Below, piece by piece: positions 16,227 through 24,411 of a stretch of 40,988 nt of DNA. Below the pieces are notes generated by a model. The model saw only the letters and a list, made by a program, of their open reading frames with translations. It searched no databases and was not told the DNA's origin. How positions within the stretch are numbered: position 1 is the first letter of the stretch; every line of letters starts with the position of its first letter. The position numbers and the translations under genes are program-made. Origin of the DNA: Variovorax paradoxus (lineage in GTDB: Bacteria > Pseudomonadota > Gammaproteobacteria > Burkholderiales > Burkholderiaceae_C). The DNA is taken from assembly GCF_000834655.1 (NCBI RefSeq), contig NZ_JXQQ01000039.1, forward strand, positions 1 through 40,988. The letters are read 5' to 3'.

Positions 16227-17185
16227 AGCTCTCCTCACGCTCCATCGGCCTCGGGCTGGTCTTCGTGCTGCTCGCGGCATTTCCGCTGGTCGCGCCGCTC
16301 TTCGGGCTCGACTTCTACATCGGCTTCGTGCGCCGGGTGCTCATCGTGGCACTGGCCGCGGCGAGCCTCAATTTCATCCTCGGCTTCGGCGGCATGGTGG
16401 CGCTCGGACATGCGGGCTTCATCGGCATGGGCGCGTACACGGTGGTGGCCCTCAGCGACGCGGGCGTGATGTCGGCGTGGGTGATGTGGCCGCTGGCCGC
16501 GCTCGTGGCCGGCGTCGTCGCCGCGCTGATCGGCACCGTGGCGCTGCGTACGCGCGGCGTGTACTTCATCATGACCACGCTGGCCTTCGCGCAGATGCTG
16601 TACTTCGTGGTGGTGTCGCTGCGCCGCTATGGCGGCGACGACGGCTACACGCTCATGAGCCGGCCCACGCTGCTGCCCGGGCTCGACCTGGGCAACGAAT
16701 CGAACTTCTACTGGGTCGTGCTGGTCATCGTGGCGCTCGCGCTCTGGTGGCTGCACCGCGCAACGCAATCGCGCTTCGGCCATGCGCTCATGGGCATCCG
16801 CGACAACGAGACGCGCATGCGGGCGCTGGGCTACCCGGTGTTCCGGCTGCAACTGGTGGCGTTCGCGATCGCCGGCGCCATTGCCGGCCTCGCGGGTGCG
16901 CTTCTTGCAGGTGGCAACGGTTTCGTCAGTCCCGCGACGATGCACTGGACGCAATCGGCCACCTTGCTGGTGATGGTGGTGATCGGCGGCCTCGGCCGCA
17001 GCTGGGGCGGGCCCGTGGGCGCCATCGTCTGGCTGCTGCTGGAGGAGTTCCTGAAGCAGCACACCGAGCACTGGCACATGCCGCTGGGCCTGCTCCTGAT
17101 CGCCGTCGCGCTGTGGGCGCCCAAGGGACTGGCAGCACTCGCGCGCCGCCGCCACGCAGCGCCACTCAACAAGGCAACGCCATGA
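16223..17185 (+). CDS. Branched-chain-amino-acid-type ABC permease, LivM family
   Basis: This 320-residue membrane protein has the LivM core ALAAASLNFILGFGGMVALGHAGFIGMGAYTVV, TRGVYFIMTTLAFAQMLYFVV, and the coupling-loop region FGHALMGIRDNETRMRALGYPVFRLQLVAFAIAGAIAGLAGAL. It pairs with the upstream LivH-type subunit to form the translocation pore. The start and stop overlap the neighbouring genes as ATGA, so all four membrane and ATPase genes are tightly coupled. Nothing unusual in length. Confidence 0.93.
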   Translation: MKLSSRSIGLGLVFVLLAAFPLVAPLFGLDFYIGFVRRVLIVALAAASLNFILGFGGMVALGHAGFIGMGAYTVVALSDAGVMSAWVMWPLAALVAGVVAALIGTVALRTRGVYFIMTTLAFAQMLYFVVVSLRRYGGDDGYTLMSRPTLLPGLDLGNESNFYWVVLVIVALALWWLHRATQSRFGHALMGIRDNETRMRALGYPVFRLQLVAFAIAGAIAGLAGALLAGGNGFVSPATMHWTQSATLLVMVVIGGLGRSWGGPVGAIVWLLLEEFLKQHTEHWHMPLGLLLIAVALWAPKGLAALARRRHAAPLNKATP

Positions 17186-17937
17186 GTCTTTTCAGAATCG
17201 AAGGACTGGTCAAGCGCTTCGGCGGCCTGCTGGCGACCGACCATGTGAGCCTGACCGTCGAACGCGGCGAGGTGCATGCGCTGATCGGCCCCAACGGCGC
17301 GGGCAAGACCACGCTGGTGAACCTGATCACCGGCCTCCTGAAGGCCGACGCGGGCCGCATCCTGCTGGACGAGATCGACATCACCAAGCTGCGCGACCAC
17401 CAGCGCGTGGCCGCGGGCATGTCGCGCTGCTTCCAGGTGACGCGCGTGTTCGCCAAGGAGACCGTGCACGACAACCTGATGCTCGCGGCGCAGGCCCATG
17501 CGGGCAGCAGCCTGCGCTTCATGGCGCCGCGCGCGACCGAGCGCGACCTGGTGCAGCGCGCCATCGCGCTGGCCGACCGCGTGGGCCTGGGCGGCGAGCG
17601 CAACCGCATCGCGGGCACGCTGCCGCACGGTGCGCAGCGCGCGCTCGACGTGGCGCTGGCGCTCGCGGCCGAACCCAAGCTGCTGCTGCTCGACGAACCG
17701 ATGGCCGGCATGGGCCCGGACGAATCGGCGCGCATGGTGGACCTGATCGAATCGCTGCGCGAATCGATGGCCATCCTGCTGATCGAGCACGACATGGACG
17801 CGGTGTTCCGCCTGGCCAACCGGCTCACCGTGCTGGTGCAGGGCCGCGTGCTGATGAGCGGCACGGCCGACGAAGTGCGCGGCCACCCCGACGTGCAGGC
17901 GGTGTATTTGGGCACCGAAGCGGAAGGACACGCATGA
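17182..17937 (+). CDS. Branched-chain-amino-acid-type ABC ATPase, LivG family
   Basis: This 251-residue single-NBD protein has Walker A GPNGAGKTT (residues 36-44, Lys42), Walker B LLLLDEPMAGMGPDES, switch histidine in LLIEHDMDAVF, and the C-terminal HPDVQAVYLGTEAEG typical of LivG. The signature is LPHGAQR (about 147-153) instead of the usual LSYGQQR, keeping the central Gly. It energises the LivH/LivM-type pore with the LivF-type partner immediately downstream. Overlaps both neighbours by ATGA. Confidence 0.93.
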   Translation: MSLFRIEGLVKRFGGLLATDHVSLTVERGEVHALIGPNGAGKTTLVNLITGLLKADAGRILLDEIDITKLRDHQRVAAGMSRCFQVTRVFAKETVHDNLMLAAQAHAGSSLRFMAPRATERDLVQRAIALADRVGLGGERNRIAGTLPHGAQRALDVALALAAEPKLLLLDEPMAGMGPDESARMVDLIESLRESMAILLIEHDMDAVFRLANRLTVLVQGRVLMSGTADEVRGHPDVQAVYLGTEAEGHA

Positions 17938-18662
17938 GCACGACGACGATGACGAAGACCTTGCTCGAAGCGAAGTCCATCGAGGCCGGCTACGGCGCAA
18001 GCCAGGTGCTGTTCGGCATCGACCTCCGGATCGGCGCGGGCGAGGTGCTCGCGCTGCTGGGCCGCAACGGCATGGGCAAGAGCACGCTCCTGAAGGTGCT
18101 GACCGGCACGCTTTCGCCGATGCGCGGCGACGTGCAGTTCGGCGGCGCGGCCATCGGCGGGCACAAGCCCGATGCCATCGCACGGCGCGGCGTGGCCATC
18201 GTGCCCGAGGGCCGGCATGTGTTTCCGAACCTCAGCGTCGACGAACACCTGCGCGCCTTCGCGCGGCCGCGCCCCGGCAGCGCGCCGCGCTGGACGGTCG
18301 ACGCGCTGTACGGCCTGTTCCCGCGCCTGGCAGAGCGCAAGGCCAACGCGGGCAACCAGCTCTCCGGCGGCGAACAGCAGATGCTCGCGATCGCGCGCGC
18401 GCTGTCCACGCATCCGCGCCTCCTGATCCTGGACGAAGCCACCGAAGGCCTCGCCCCGGTGATCCGCGAGGAGATCTGGCACTGCATCGCCACGCTCAAG
18501 TCCGAAGGCGAGGCGATCCTGGTGGTCGACAAGTACGTGCAGCGCCTGCTGCCGCTGGCCGACCGGCACGTGATCCTCGAACGCGGGCGCGTGGTGTGGC
18601 AGGGCGACTCGGCCGCGCTCGACGCCGACCGCTCGCTCTGGACGCGCTACCTGGGCGTGTAG
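17934..18662 (+). CDS. Branched-chain-amino-acid-type ABC ATPase, LivF family
   Basis: This 242-residue NBD has Walker A GRNGMGKST (residues 43-51, Lys49), the LivF-specific IVPEGRHVFPNLSVDEHL, canonical signature LSGGEQQ from residue 143, and Walker B LLILDEATEGLAPV. The last lies in the H-loop region ILVVDKYVQRLLPLADRH, where the switch His is not in the usual EQ/EH context. It completes the transporter. The stop is 13 bases from the end of the convergent methyltransferase gene, so both transcripts end head-on with little room for a terminator. Confidence 0.92.
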   Translation: MSTTTMTKTLLEAKSIEAGYGASQVLFGIDLRIGAGEVLALLGRNGMGKSTLLKVLTGTLSPMRGDVQFGGAAIGGHKPDAIARRGVAIVPEGRHVFPNLSVDEHLRAFARPRPGSAPRWTVDALYGLFPRLAERKANAGNQLSGGEQQMLAIARALSTHPRLLILDEATEGLAPVIREEIWHCIATLKSEGEAILVVDKYVQRLLPLADRHVILERGRVVWQGDSAALDADRSLWTRYLGV

Positions 18663-18675
18663 CCCAGGCCCGCGT

Positions 18676-19287
18676 TCACTCCGGCGGACGGCACGCGAGG
18701 AAGCCGGCCCAAGCCACGTCCTTGCAGCCGATCCACTGCGTTTCCCATTGCAGTTGCAGCCCCGCTGCTGCAAGCGCTTCGGCGAACCGGTCCTTCGACC
18801 AGTACACGGTCTGGTAGTCGCCGTTGGTCTCGCCTTCGCCGATGCGCATGCCCGCGAGGAAAACCCCGCCGGGCTCGAGCGCATCGAACACCTTGCGCAG
18901 CACCGGCGCAACCTGCGCGCGATCGACATGGATCAACACCGCCATGGCAAGGATCGCACTGTAGGGCCCGCCCAGCGCATCCGTCACGACGTTGAGCCGC
19001 TCGCCCTTCTTGCCGCGCTCGGCCTGCAGGTCGAGAAAGGCCTGCGCCGCATCGGTGCGCAGGACGACGCCGCCCAGGGACTCGATGAAATCAGCGTCCT
19101 GCCCCGATCCGGAACCGATCTCCAGCACGGTGCCGCCGGCGGGCACGTGCTGCATCATCCGGCGCAGCGCGTCCACGATCTCGGGCGGACGATGGCCTGC
19201 CACGATCGCGTTGTATTCGCGCGCGGAGTCCTCGTAGGACTGGATGGTGCGATCCATGTTCTTCAGCACCGAGGCGGGAATTTCCAT
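18676..19287 (-). CDS. Class I SAM-dependent methyltransferase
   Basis: This 203-residue Rossmann-fold protein has motif I VLEIGSGSGQDADFI, an acidic ribose-binding position in VVLRTDAAQAF, and a motif IV region AILAMAVLIHVDRAQV followed by LEPGGVFLAGMRIGEGETNG. The pattern resembles small Methyltransf_11/25-type enzymes; the acceptor is unknown. The start MEIPASVL at 19287 is preceded by GGAAAGG. An upstream in-frame ATG at 19341 would add an 18-residue leader without conservation signs. It lies 88 bases downstream of the SulP gene on the same strand and may be co-transcribed. Confidence 0.82.
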   Translation of the reverse strand: MEIPASVLKNMDRTIQSYEDSAREYNAIVAGHRPPEIVDALRRMMQHVPAGGTVLEIGSGSGQDADFIESLGGVVLRTDAAQAFLDLQAERGKKGERLNVVTDALGGPYSAILAMAVLIHVDRAQVAPVLRKVFDALEPGGVFLAGMRIGEGETNGDYQTVYWSKDRFAEALAAAGLQLQWETQWIGCKDVAWAGFLACRPPE

Positions 19288-19375
19288 GGGGCCTTTCCGC
19301 TCCGCCAGGCATCCGGCGGGAACCGGAAAGGCTAGGCGCAAGCCACCACCCGGCTCATGAGGAAAACCACCTAGC

Positions 19376-20833
19376 TCACTCGGGCGCGGCGTCGAGCCGC
19401 AGGATCAGGTCGCGGCTCGCCTGGTTGAGCCCGGTCACATCCACCGCGCTGCCGTGCTTGCGCAACCGCTCCACCACCTTGGTCAACGCGGCCACGGCGG
19501 TGACGTCCCAGAAATGCGCCTGCGCCACGTCGATGTGCACGGGCGCGCCGTCGATCTCGCGCACGTCGAATGCGTCCACCAGCATGTCGGCCGAGGCGAA
19601 GAACACCTGGCCCGTGATGCGGTAGATGCGCAGGCCGCCTTCGCCCGCTTCGGCATGCACGTGCAGCAGCCGCGCCACCTTGAAGGTGAAGAACACGCCG
19701 CTGAGCAACACGCCGACAGCCACGCCCGCGGCCAGGTTGTCGGTGGCGACGGTGACAGCCACCGTCGCGAGCATCACCGCGCTCGACATGCGCGGATGGC
19801 GCACCAGCGTGCGGAGCGACCCCCAGTCGAAGGTCGATGCGGACACCATCACCATGATCGCCACCAGCGCCGCCACCGGCACCTGCGACACCCAGGGCTT
19901 GAGCAGCACCATGAGGATCAGCAGGAAAGCGCCCGCGAACAGCGTCGACAGCCGCCCGCGCCCGCCGTAGCGCACGTTGCTCACCGTCTGACCGATCATT
20001 CCGCACCCCGCGATGCCGCCGAAGAAGTTGGCCGCGACGTTCGCAAGCCCCAGGCCGCTGCACTCCCGGTTCTTGGAGCTCGGCGTGTCGGTGAGTTCGT
20101 CCACCACGCTGGCGGTCATCATCGATTCGAGCAGGCCGACCATCGCGATCGCGAACGCAGGCAGCGCAATGATGCGCAGCGTGTCGAGCGTGAACGGCAC
20201 CGACGGGAAGGCGAACGCCGGCAGCGCATCCGGGAGGTGCCCCAGGTCCGCCACGGTCTTGAGCGGCAGGTCGAGCCAGTGGCCGGCCAGCGTCACCACC
20301 ACGATGCACACCAGTGGCGACGGCACCGCGCGCGTGATGCGCGGCAGCAGGTAGATGACGGCGAGGCCCAGCCCCACCATCGCCCAGGTCGCGGTATTGG
20401 CGCCGATGAAGTGCGGCATCTGCGCCGCGAAGATCAGGATCGCGAGCGCGTTCACGAAGCCGGTGCGCACCGAGGTGGAGACGAAGCGCATCAGCACGCC
20501 GAGCCGCAGCAGGCCGAACACGACCTGCATCGCGCCCGCGAGCACGCCGGCGGCCAGCAAGTACTGCAGCCCGTGCGCATGCACCAGCGGCGCGGCCACG
20601 AGCGCGACCGACCCCGCGGCCGCCGACACCATGGCCGGGCGCCCGCCCGTGAAGGCGATGACGAGGCTGATCACGAACGACGCGAACAGCCCGACGGCCG
20701 GATCGACGCCCGCGACGAAGGAAAAGGCGATGACTTCGGGAATGAGTGCGAAGGTGGCGACGGCGCCGGCCATCAGTTCGCGCGGAATGCTCGGACACCA
20801 CTCGGTGCGCAGGCGGCTGTGTGGGGAGGACAT
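19376..20833 (-). CDS. SulP-family inorganic anion transporter with STAS domain
   Basis: This 485-residue protein has a transmembrane part (residues about 12-370) with SulP features: GAVATFALIPEVIAFSFVAGVDPAVGL, FTGGRPAMVSAAAGSVALV, and ANFFGGIAGCGMIGQTVSNVRYGGRGRLS. A cytoplasmic C-terminal STAS domain follows (about 395-485, ITGQVFFASADMLVDAF and VHIDVAQAHFWDVTAVAALTKVVERLRKHG). Relatives move sulfate, bicarbonate or dicarboxylates across the inner membrane; this short bacterial form could be a bicarbonate or sulfate carrier. The ATG at 20833 begins MSSPHSRLRTEW. A longer frame upstream is open but lacks family features. It lies between the SDR-like gene and the methyltransferase, all leftward. 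Confidence 0.9.
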   Translation of the reverse strand: MSSPHSRLRTEWCPSIPRELMAGAVATFALIPEVIAFSFVAGVDPAVGLFASFVISLVIAFTGGRPAMVSAAAGSVALVAAPLVHAHGLQYLLAAGVLAGAMQVVFGLLRLGVLMRFVSTSVRTGFVNALAILIFAAQMPHFIGANTATWAMVGLGLAVIYLLPRITRAVPSPLVCIVVVTLAGHWLDLPLKTVADLGHLPDALPAFAFPSVPFTLDTLRIIALPAFAIAMVGLLESMMTASVVDELTDTPSSKNRECSGLGLANVAANFFGGIAGCGMIGQTVSNVRYGGRGRLSTLFAGAFLLILMVLLKPWVSQVPVAALVAIMVMVSASTFDWGSLRTLVRHPRMSSAVMLATVAVTVATDNLAAGVAVGVLLSGVFFTFKVARLLHVHAEAGEGGLRIYRITGQVFFASADMLVDAFDVREIDGAPVHIDVAQAHFWDVTAVAALTKVVERLRKHGSAVDVTGLNQASRDLILRLDAAPE

Positions 20834-20919
20834 GGAAAAAGGCAATGCGGCCCGCACGCGCCGGCAAGGCGATGCGGGTCGGGGGCAAGAAGAGATGGCC
20901 GACGCTGCGGCCCGGGTGT

Positions 20920-20941
20920 CGCCATGGCCGCAGCCATGGCG
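20920..20941. promoter_or_regulatory. Perfect inverted repeat in the SulP leader
   Basis: CGCCATGGC at 20920-20928 and GCCATGGCG at 20933-20941 form a 9-bp perfect dyad with a four-base spacer, about 87 bases before the SulP start codon. It could be an operator or an RNA hairpin in the leader. Function is not established. Confidence 0.35.
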
Positions 20942-21029
20942 CGGCACTGCGCGATCGTCAAGGAGGCGTCGGCCGGGAGCAGCCGGACTGCCGGCGGCGG
21001 ATGGGAAAGCGGGGCATCCTCGGACACAT

Positions 21030-21054
21030 GGGGCGCGATTGTAGAGAGCGCCCC
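21030..21054 (-). promoter_or_regulatory. Possible SulP promoter -10 (TACAAT) inside a 7-bp inverted repeat
   Basis: On the minus strand TACAAT (21043-21038) matches five of six -10 bases. It is enclosed by GGGGCGC (21030-21036) and GCGCCCC (21048-21054). No convincing -35 at the right spacing is visible, so the promoter call is tentative. The hairpin also falls just after the SDR stop and could end that transcript. Confidence 0.3.
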
Positions 21055-21065
21055 AGCCTCAACCT

Positions 21066-21779
21066 TTACACCGAGCGCGTGATGCCGCCGTCCACCCGCA
21101 GGTTCTGCCCGGTGATGTAGCCCCCGCCGTCGGAGGCGAGAAAGCCGATCACGGCCGCGATCTCGCTCATCTTGCCGTAGCGCCCCATCGGGATGCGGCC
21201 GCGGAACTCGGCCTTCTCGGGCAGGCTGTCGATGAAGCCGGGCAGCACGTTGTTCATGCGCACGTTGTCGGCGGCGTACTTGTCGGCGAAGAGCTTGGTG
21301 AATGCCGCAAGGCCCGCGCGGAACACGCCCGAGGTCGGGAACACGGGGTCGGGCTCGAAGGCGGCGAAGGTGGAGATGTTGATGATCGTGCCGCCGCCCT
21401 GCTTGACCATCAGCGGTGCCACGAGGCGGCTGGGGCGCACGGCGCTCAGCAGGTAGACGTCCATGCCCCGGTGCCAGTCTTCGTCGGTGATGTCCAGGAT
21501 CGGCGCGCGGGGGCCGTGGCCCGCGCTGTTGACCAGCACGTCGACGCGGCCCCATTCGTCGGTGACCTTGTCGACCAGTCGCTTGATGTCGTCGTTCGAC
21601 TGGTTGGAGCCGGTCACGCCGATGCCGCCGAGCTCCTGGGCCAGCGCTTCGCCCTTGCCCGACGACGAGAGGATGGCGACGCGGAAGCCGTCGTCTGCGA
21701 GCTTGCGCGCCGCAGCGGCGCCCATGCCGCTGCCACCGGCGGTGACGATGGCTACTTTTTTCTGTGCTTCAGAAGACAT
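21066..21779 (-). CDS. SDR-family protein lacking the catalytic Tyr/Lys pair
   Basis: This 237-residue Rossmann-fold protein has a short-chain dehydrogenase nucleotide loop TAGGSGMG (residues 13-20), NSAG in place of NNAG, INISTFAAF around the catalytic-Ser strand, NVLPGFIDS, and a C-terminal GGYITGQNLRVDGGIT. At the YxxxK position the sequence reads SGVFR: Ser150 replaces Tyr and Arg154 replaces Lys. It may still bind NAD(P)(H), but normal SDR chemistry should be impaired, so its role may be non-catalytic or unusual. The start at 21779 (MSSEAQKK) has AAGGA upstream. An ATG at 21803 (MNSNQG) is also in frame. The substrate is unknown. Confidence 0.85.
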   Translation of the reverse strand: MSSEAQKKVAIVTAGGSGMGAAAARKLADDGFRVAILSSSGKGEALAQELGGIGVTGSNQSNDDIKRLVDKVTDEWGRVDVLVNSAGHGPRAPILDITDEDWHRGMDVYLLSAVRPSRLVAPLMVKQGGGTIINISTFAAFEPDPVFPTSGVFRAGLAAFTKLFADKYAADNVRMNNVLPGFIDSLPEKAEFRGRIPMGRYGKMSEIAAVIGFLASDGGGYITGQNLRVDGGITRSV

Positions 21780-21849
21780 GCGGGGTCCTTGGTTGGAGTT
21801 CATGCGAGGGGTGCATTTTTAGCCCGAGGTTGCGGGGCGGGTGCACAGG

Positions 21850-22033
21850 CTCCCCCTTGATTTGGCTGCGGGGAGCACCCGATGCCCTGCGCACTTGGAC
21901 ACGCTGCTGGTGATCGGCAATCAACCACCGCTCTGAATGCGCTCGCGCTGATGGTGGGCTCTGTTTCGTGAAATCAAGGGGGAGGCCGCAGGCCGGAGGA
22001 CATTCGCGAAACAGAGCCCACCGTCGGCGCGAG
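21850..22033. repeat. Nested inverted repeats between the glutathione transferase and SDR genes
   Basis: Arms 21942-21972 and 22003-22033 pair over 31 positions with three mismatches (core TGGGCTCTGTTTCG) around a 30-base loop. Separately, CTCCCCCTTGATTT at 21850-21863 is the exact reverse complement of 21971-21984. The 271-bp gap has no credible gene. It may be a small palindromic element or an extended terminator after the glutathione transferase gene, which ends at 22051. No transposase or target duplication was seen. Confidence 0.7.
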
Positions 22034-22050
22034 TGCTGCCCTGAACGGAC

Positions 22051-22662
22051 TCAGGCGACAGCCGGCAGCGTCGCCTGCATCGACGGCCGCTGGTTGAACG
22101 TCTCGAACCACTTCGCGGTATTCGGCGCTTCGGCACGCCAATCCACCGACGGAAACCGGAAGTCCATGTAGCCCAACGTACATCCGAAGGCGACGGTCCC
22201 GATGTCGACGCGATCGCCGAAAGAGGGCGCCGCCGTCTCGAGCCATTCGAGACCGGTGCGCACCTTGGCCAGCTGGCCCTCGGTCCAGTCGTTCCAGCGC
22301 AGGGCTTCGGGGCGCAGCATGGTTTCGTAGCGCGCGAGCAGCGCGGCGGCGGTCATGCCGTCGGCCAGCGCCAGCTCGGTGAGGCGGGCCCAGCGTTCGG
22401 TGCCATCGGCGGGAAAGAGCGCCCCCGAATGCGTGGCGTCGAGGTATTCGCAGATCACGCGGCTGTCGTACAGCGCCTGTCCGTCGTCGCACAGGAAGGT
22501 CGGGACCTGGCCGAGCGGGTTCTTCGGAAGGATGGTGGCGTCGCGCTTGACCGGGCCGGCTGCGCTGGGCAGCTTCTCGATGCGGTCGGCAATGCCGAGC
22601 TCGTGCGCGACGACCATGCACTTGCGCACGAACGGCGAGGCGGGCGAGTGGAAGATCTTCAT
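22051..22662 (-). CDS. Glutathione S-transferase family protein
   Basis: This 203-residue protein has an N-terminal thioredoxin-fold domain starting MKIFHSPASPFVRKCMVVAHELG and the GSH-binding NPLGQVPTFLCDDGQALYDSRVICEYLD (cis-Pro and DSR loop). An all-helical C-terminal domain follows. The active-site region SPASPFVRK resembles beta/YibF-like bacterial GSTs, not the zeta class (SSCxWR) that includes maleylpyruvate isomerases. The ATG at 22662 overlaps the TesB stop (ATGA), so it is coupled to the thioesterase. It probably conjugates or reduces electrophiles in the cytoplasm; substrate unknown. Confidence 0.92.
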   Translation of the reverse strand: MKIFHSPASPFVRKCMVVAHELGIADRIEKLPSAAGPVKRDATILPKNPLGQVPTFLCDDGQALYDSRVICEYLDATHSGALFPADGTERWARLTELALADGMTAAALLARYETMLRPEALRWNDWTEGQLAKVRTGLEWLETAAPSFGDRVDIGTVAFGCTLGYMDFRFPSVDWRAEAPNTAKWFETFNQRPSMQATLPAVA

Positions 22663-23567
22663 TTCGGTGTGTCCTTGGATTGCGGTTCTCGACGCACGAT
22701 GCGCAGCATGCCTTCTTGCGCCGTCGACGCCACGAGCCGGCCATCGCGGGTGAAGAGGCTGCCGCGGCACAGGCCCCGCGCACCGCTCGCGCTGGGCGAG
22801 TCGAGCACGTAGAGCAGCCAGTCGTCCATGCGGAAATCGCGGTGGAACCACATGGCGTGGTCCAGGCTGGCGGGGCGCACCTGGCCGCTCATGAAGCTCA
22901 GGCCGTGCGGCAGCATCGCGGCGCGCAAGAGGCCGTGGTCGGAGGCGTAGGCCAGCAGCGCGCGGTGCACCACCGGGTCGTCGGGCAGCGGCGCGATGGC
23001 GCGCATCCAGATGGCGCTTTCCGAGGGCTGCACGATGGGCGTGAGGAGGTCGTCGGCCTCGACGCGGCGGTACTCGATGCCGTGCGGCTCCAAGCCCTTG
23101 ATGCGCCAGCGCTCGGGCAGGCGGTCGCCCATGGCCAGGCGTTGGTCGAGTTCGCTGGCCAGCCCGTCGGGGCCTTCGACGGCGGGCATCGCAAGCTGGT
23201 GGTCGACGCCGTCGTCCACCGTCTGGAACGACGCCGACATCTCGAAGATGATGCGCTCCTGCTGGCGCGCCACCACATGGCGGGTGGTGAAGCTGCGGCC
23301 GTCGCGCACGCGGTCGACGCTGTACTCGATGGGCGCATGCTCGCCCGGCAGCAGGAAGTAGGCGTGCATCGAATGCACCGGCCGGTCGGCGCCGACCGTG
23401 AGGCTCGCGGCCGCGAGCGACTGGCCCAGCACCTGGCCGCCGAAGACGGCCGGGGTGCCGATGTCTTCGCTCTGGGCGAGAAAACGGTCGCCGCCGAGCG
23501 GCTCGAGGTGCATGAGGGCGACGAGTTCGTCGACGAGACGGGCGGCGGTGGCGGGATCGGTGGTCAT
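22659..23567 (-). CDS. tesB: Acyl-CoA thioesterase II
   Basis: This 302-residue protein has tandem hotdog domains. FGGQVLGQSLAAASLTV and HSMHAYFLLPGEHAPIEYSVDRVRDGRSFTTRHV form the N-terminal repeat, and SLDHAMWFHRDFRMDDWLLYVLDSPSASGARG plus VASTAQEGMLR form the C-terminal catalytic part. Asp236 and Gln284 correspond to the E. coli TesB Asp and Gln. The Ser/Thr member lies in the DSPSAS segment. It hydrolyses medium- to long-chain acyl-CoA. Translationally coupled to the glutathione transferase, and 90 bases downstream of the lipoprotein gene. Confidence 0.94.
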   Translation of the reverse strand: MTTDPATAARLVDELVALMHLEPLGGDRFLAQSEDIGTPAVFGGQVLGQSLAAASLTVGADRPVHSMHAYFLLPGEHAPIEYSVDRVRDGRSFTTRHVVARQQERIIFEMSASFQTVDDGVDHQLAMPAVEGPDGLASELDQRLAMGDRLPERWRIKGLEPHGIEYRRVEADDLLTPIVQPSESAIWMRAIAPLPDDPVVHRALLAYASDHGLLRAAMLPHGLSFMSGQVRPASLDHAMWFHRDFRMDDWLLYVLDSPSASGARGLCRGSLFTRDGRLVASTAQEGMLRIVRREPQSKDTPK

Positions 23568-23657
23568 CGGTCGGGGGCGGTCAGTGCAAGAAGGCAGCCT
23601 TCGACCATAGCAAAGGACGGGCCGGCGCGCTGTCGCGGCCCGGTCAGCGACGCCCCG

Positions 23658-24371
23658 CTATTTGTAGAAGCAAATGCCCATGAAACGGGCCCGGCAGCGG
23701 TAGTCCGTGCCGCCCTGCACGAGGAACACGGGCACGCCGGCCAGCAGCGGCTTGCCGTCGTCGTTGTAGATCAGCGGCGTGCGCGCGGGTTGGGCGGCGG
23801 CGCCGGTGGCGGTTTCCTGCTCGACGTAGGCGACGTAGTTCGCCCGGGAGAAATCGAGCGTGTCGGCCGACTTGAGCGGCGCGGCCGCATAGCGCGTGCC
23901 GTAGACGGTACCGAAGTAGCGCAGCGCCGGCCCGGTGCGGTCGCCGTATTTCACCTCGGTCTTCGCAAAGCCGGTCTGGGCCAGGAAGACGCGGTCCTCG
24001 GGCGTCAGGTCGGCGTCGAAGGCCATCAGCACGTAAGAGCCCTCGAAGCTCTGGTTGCGGGCCACCTTGAGTTCGCCGTTGAGGCTGGGCGTGACCTTGG
24101 CGCGCCCGCTCCAGCGCAGCAGCGCCGCCACCGAGGGGTCGCCGTCGAACACGTAGTGGTAGTTCTCCCCGGCGATGACGACCTTGCGGCCGTCCTTGGC
24201 GGCCAGGAAGCTCACCAGCCGGTCCTTGCCGTGGACGGGTTCGCCTTCGGGGGTGCTCGCGCAGCCCCATTGCATAAGGCCGAGCGCGGCGCAGGAAAGG
24301 GCCAGGAGGAGACGACGCGCGGGGGTCGAAAACGAAAGGAGGTGCACTTTTCGTCCGGGGTTGGAGTTCAT
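23658..24371 (-). CDS. Putative exported lipoprotein of unknown function
   Basis: A 237-residue protein. A basic n-region and hydrophobic stretch (STPARRLLLALSCAALGLMQWGC) end at Cys37, followed by ASTPEGEP, like a lipoprotein signal. The lipobox (QWGC) is not canonical, so the lipid anchor is uncertain. The mature part has no motif I recognise; it includes VIAGENYHYVFDGDPSVAALL and ends in RCRARFMGICFYK, with two cysteines near the C-terminus. The ATG at 24371 is used. A GTG at 24347 would trim eight residues (MNSNPGRK) and give a more usual signal length. It follows the FAD oxidoreductase by 40 bases on the same strand. Confidence 0.7.
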   Translation of the reverse strand: MNSNPGRKVHLLSFSTPARRLLLALSCAALGLMQWGCASTPEGEPVHGKDRLVSFLAAKDGRKVVIAGENYHYVFDGDPSVAALLRWSGRAKVTPSLNGELKVARNQSFEGSYVLMAFDADLTPEDRVFLAQTGFAKTEVKYGDRTGPALRYFGTVYGTRYAAAPLKSADTLDFSRANYVAYVEQETATGAAAQPARTPLIYNDDGKPLLAGVPVFLVQGGTDYRCRARFMGICFYK

Positions 24372-24411
24372 CAAGCCCCGGACTCTAGCGCCATCCCCGC
24401 GTGCCGGGCGC

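Noticed and set aside
22051..22662. Glutathione transferase as the missing maleylpyruvate isomerase
   Set aside because: Its active-site segment SPASPFVRK lacks the zeta-class SSCxWR motif, and it is coupled to tesB, not to the gentisate genes.
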